A stretch of DNA of 64,000 bases from assembly GCA_963585895.1 (NCBI GenBank), contig OY757904.1, positions 62,888,008 to 62,952,007 on the forward strand. Direction: 5' to 3'. Of the stretch, positions 63,464 to 64,000 are shown one piece after another (positions within the stretch are counted from its first letter, which is position 1; each line of letters starts with the position of its first letter). This DNA comes from Sepioteuthis lessoniana (lineage: Eukaryota > Mollusca > Cephalopoda > Myopsida > Loliginidae). Under the pieces are notes generated by a model. That model did no database searches. It saw only the letters and a list, made by a program, of their open reading frames with translations, and was not told where the DNA came from. A program made the position numbers and the translations under genes.

Positions 63464-64000
63464 TTGCCCAGTCGGCTTGGGCTGTAGAATACACCGACTG
63501 CACCTCTGTAGAGAGGTAGGACCCCCCCAATAAGTGTTCTGGATATGACACTAAACAATCTGATGGTGAGCTTCCAGTAATGCTGGAGCTTTGGGGAATA
63601 CTAAGCACCCCTTCATTGCCATTGCTTCCTGGTCCACTCTAGCCCAGAGTGGTAGCATCTGATAGGGCCCTATCTATGGGTTAAATAGAACTAACAGCAT
63701 AATTATGCTAAACTGAATTATTTGAATTAGAACTGGTTGACTAAACTAAATATCTTGAAATAGAAATCTTTTTGACAATTAAACTGTGCTTACATTTAAA
63801 CTGCGTGCTCAAGCTAAACTGAATTGTTTGAAACGGAACTGTTTTAGCATTGAAACTCTACTTTCACTAAACTGAATTGTTTAATATAGAATTGTTTTGA
63901 CATTTAACTGTTTATAAACAAAATATATACTTATACTAAACTGATTTAGAATTGTTTGAATAAATTTAATTGTTTGAAATAGAAATATTTTGACAATTAA
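63464..64000 (+). repeat. Family A retroposon, runs off the window
   Basis: The head starts 'ttgcccagtcggcttgggct', with 'ggatatgacactaaacaatc', 'tctgatggtgag', 'gagtggtagcatctgatagg'. At least six body units follow. The 3' tail is outside the window. The head is among the least changed in the window. Confidence 0.9.

Overview
The window looks like gene-poor, repeat-packed DNA from an animal nucleus. It is AT-rich and has long dinucleotide tracts (TA, CA/TG, GA) every few kilobases. It holds tRNA-derived SINEs, 5'-truncated LINE tails, decayed Tc1/mariner transposons and several inverted duplications. No reading frame has the length, domain content or splice context of a host gene. The repeat mix (tRNA-like SINEs, an RTE-like LINE ending in (ATG)n, mariner elements) suggests a mollusc, most likely a cephalopod such as an octopus. 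That assignment comes from recognition of repeat style and was not searched.

Layout. 0-10 kb: SSRs, the first LINE tails and six or more copies of one abundant retroposon, here called family A. 10.8-11.7 kb: an internally deleted mariner with both terminal inverted repeats (TIRs). 12-13.5 kb: relics of a second LINE type on the minus strand. 14-25 kb: SINE families B and C, a family with inverted arms (G) and three LINE tails. 26-29 kb: a possible solo LTR, a Tc1 end and SSRs. 29.75-38.2 kb: two copies, in opposite orientation, of an unclassified sequence of about 1.7 kb. Copy 2 was later hit by a SINE D dimer and a family A dimer, and copy 1 keeps both sites empty. 32.8-33.1 kb: a SINE D trimer. 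40.9-42.5 kb: an inverted repeat with GC-rich, LTR-like arms. 44-49 kb: another LINE tail, a SINE-derived hairpin, a polypurine tract and a second deleted mariner. 50-57 kb: mariner and LTR-like relics, nested SINEs C and D, and a GC-rich SINE-like segment. 57-64 kb: more family A, plus a third deleted Tc1/mariner of DD37D (maT-like) type.

These parts do not form a pathway. Their value is as a record of insertions. Target-site duplications (TSDs) visible by eye bracket at least ten elements, which fixes their ends and shows that families A and D are mobilised as tandem multimers. The best leads are: (1) family A as a retroposon with an A-box-like 5' end, an internal repeat body and a conserved 3' hairpin; (2) filled and empty sites in the inverted duplicates; (3) a telomere-like filler at the deletion junction of the 11 kb mariner; (4) hammerhead-ribozyme-like cores in several repeats.
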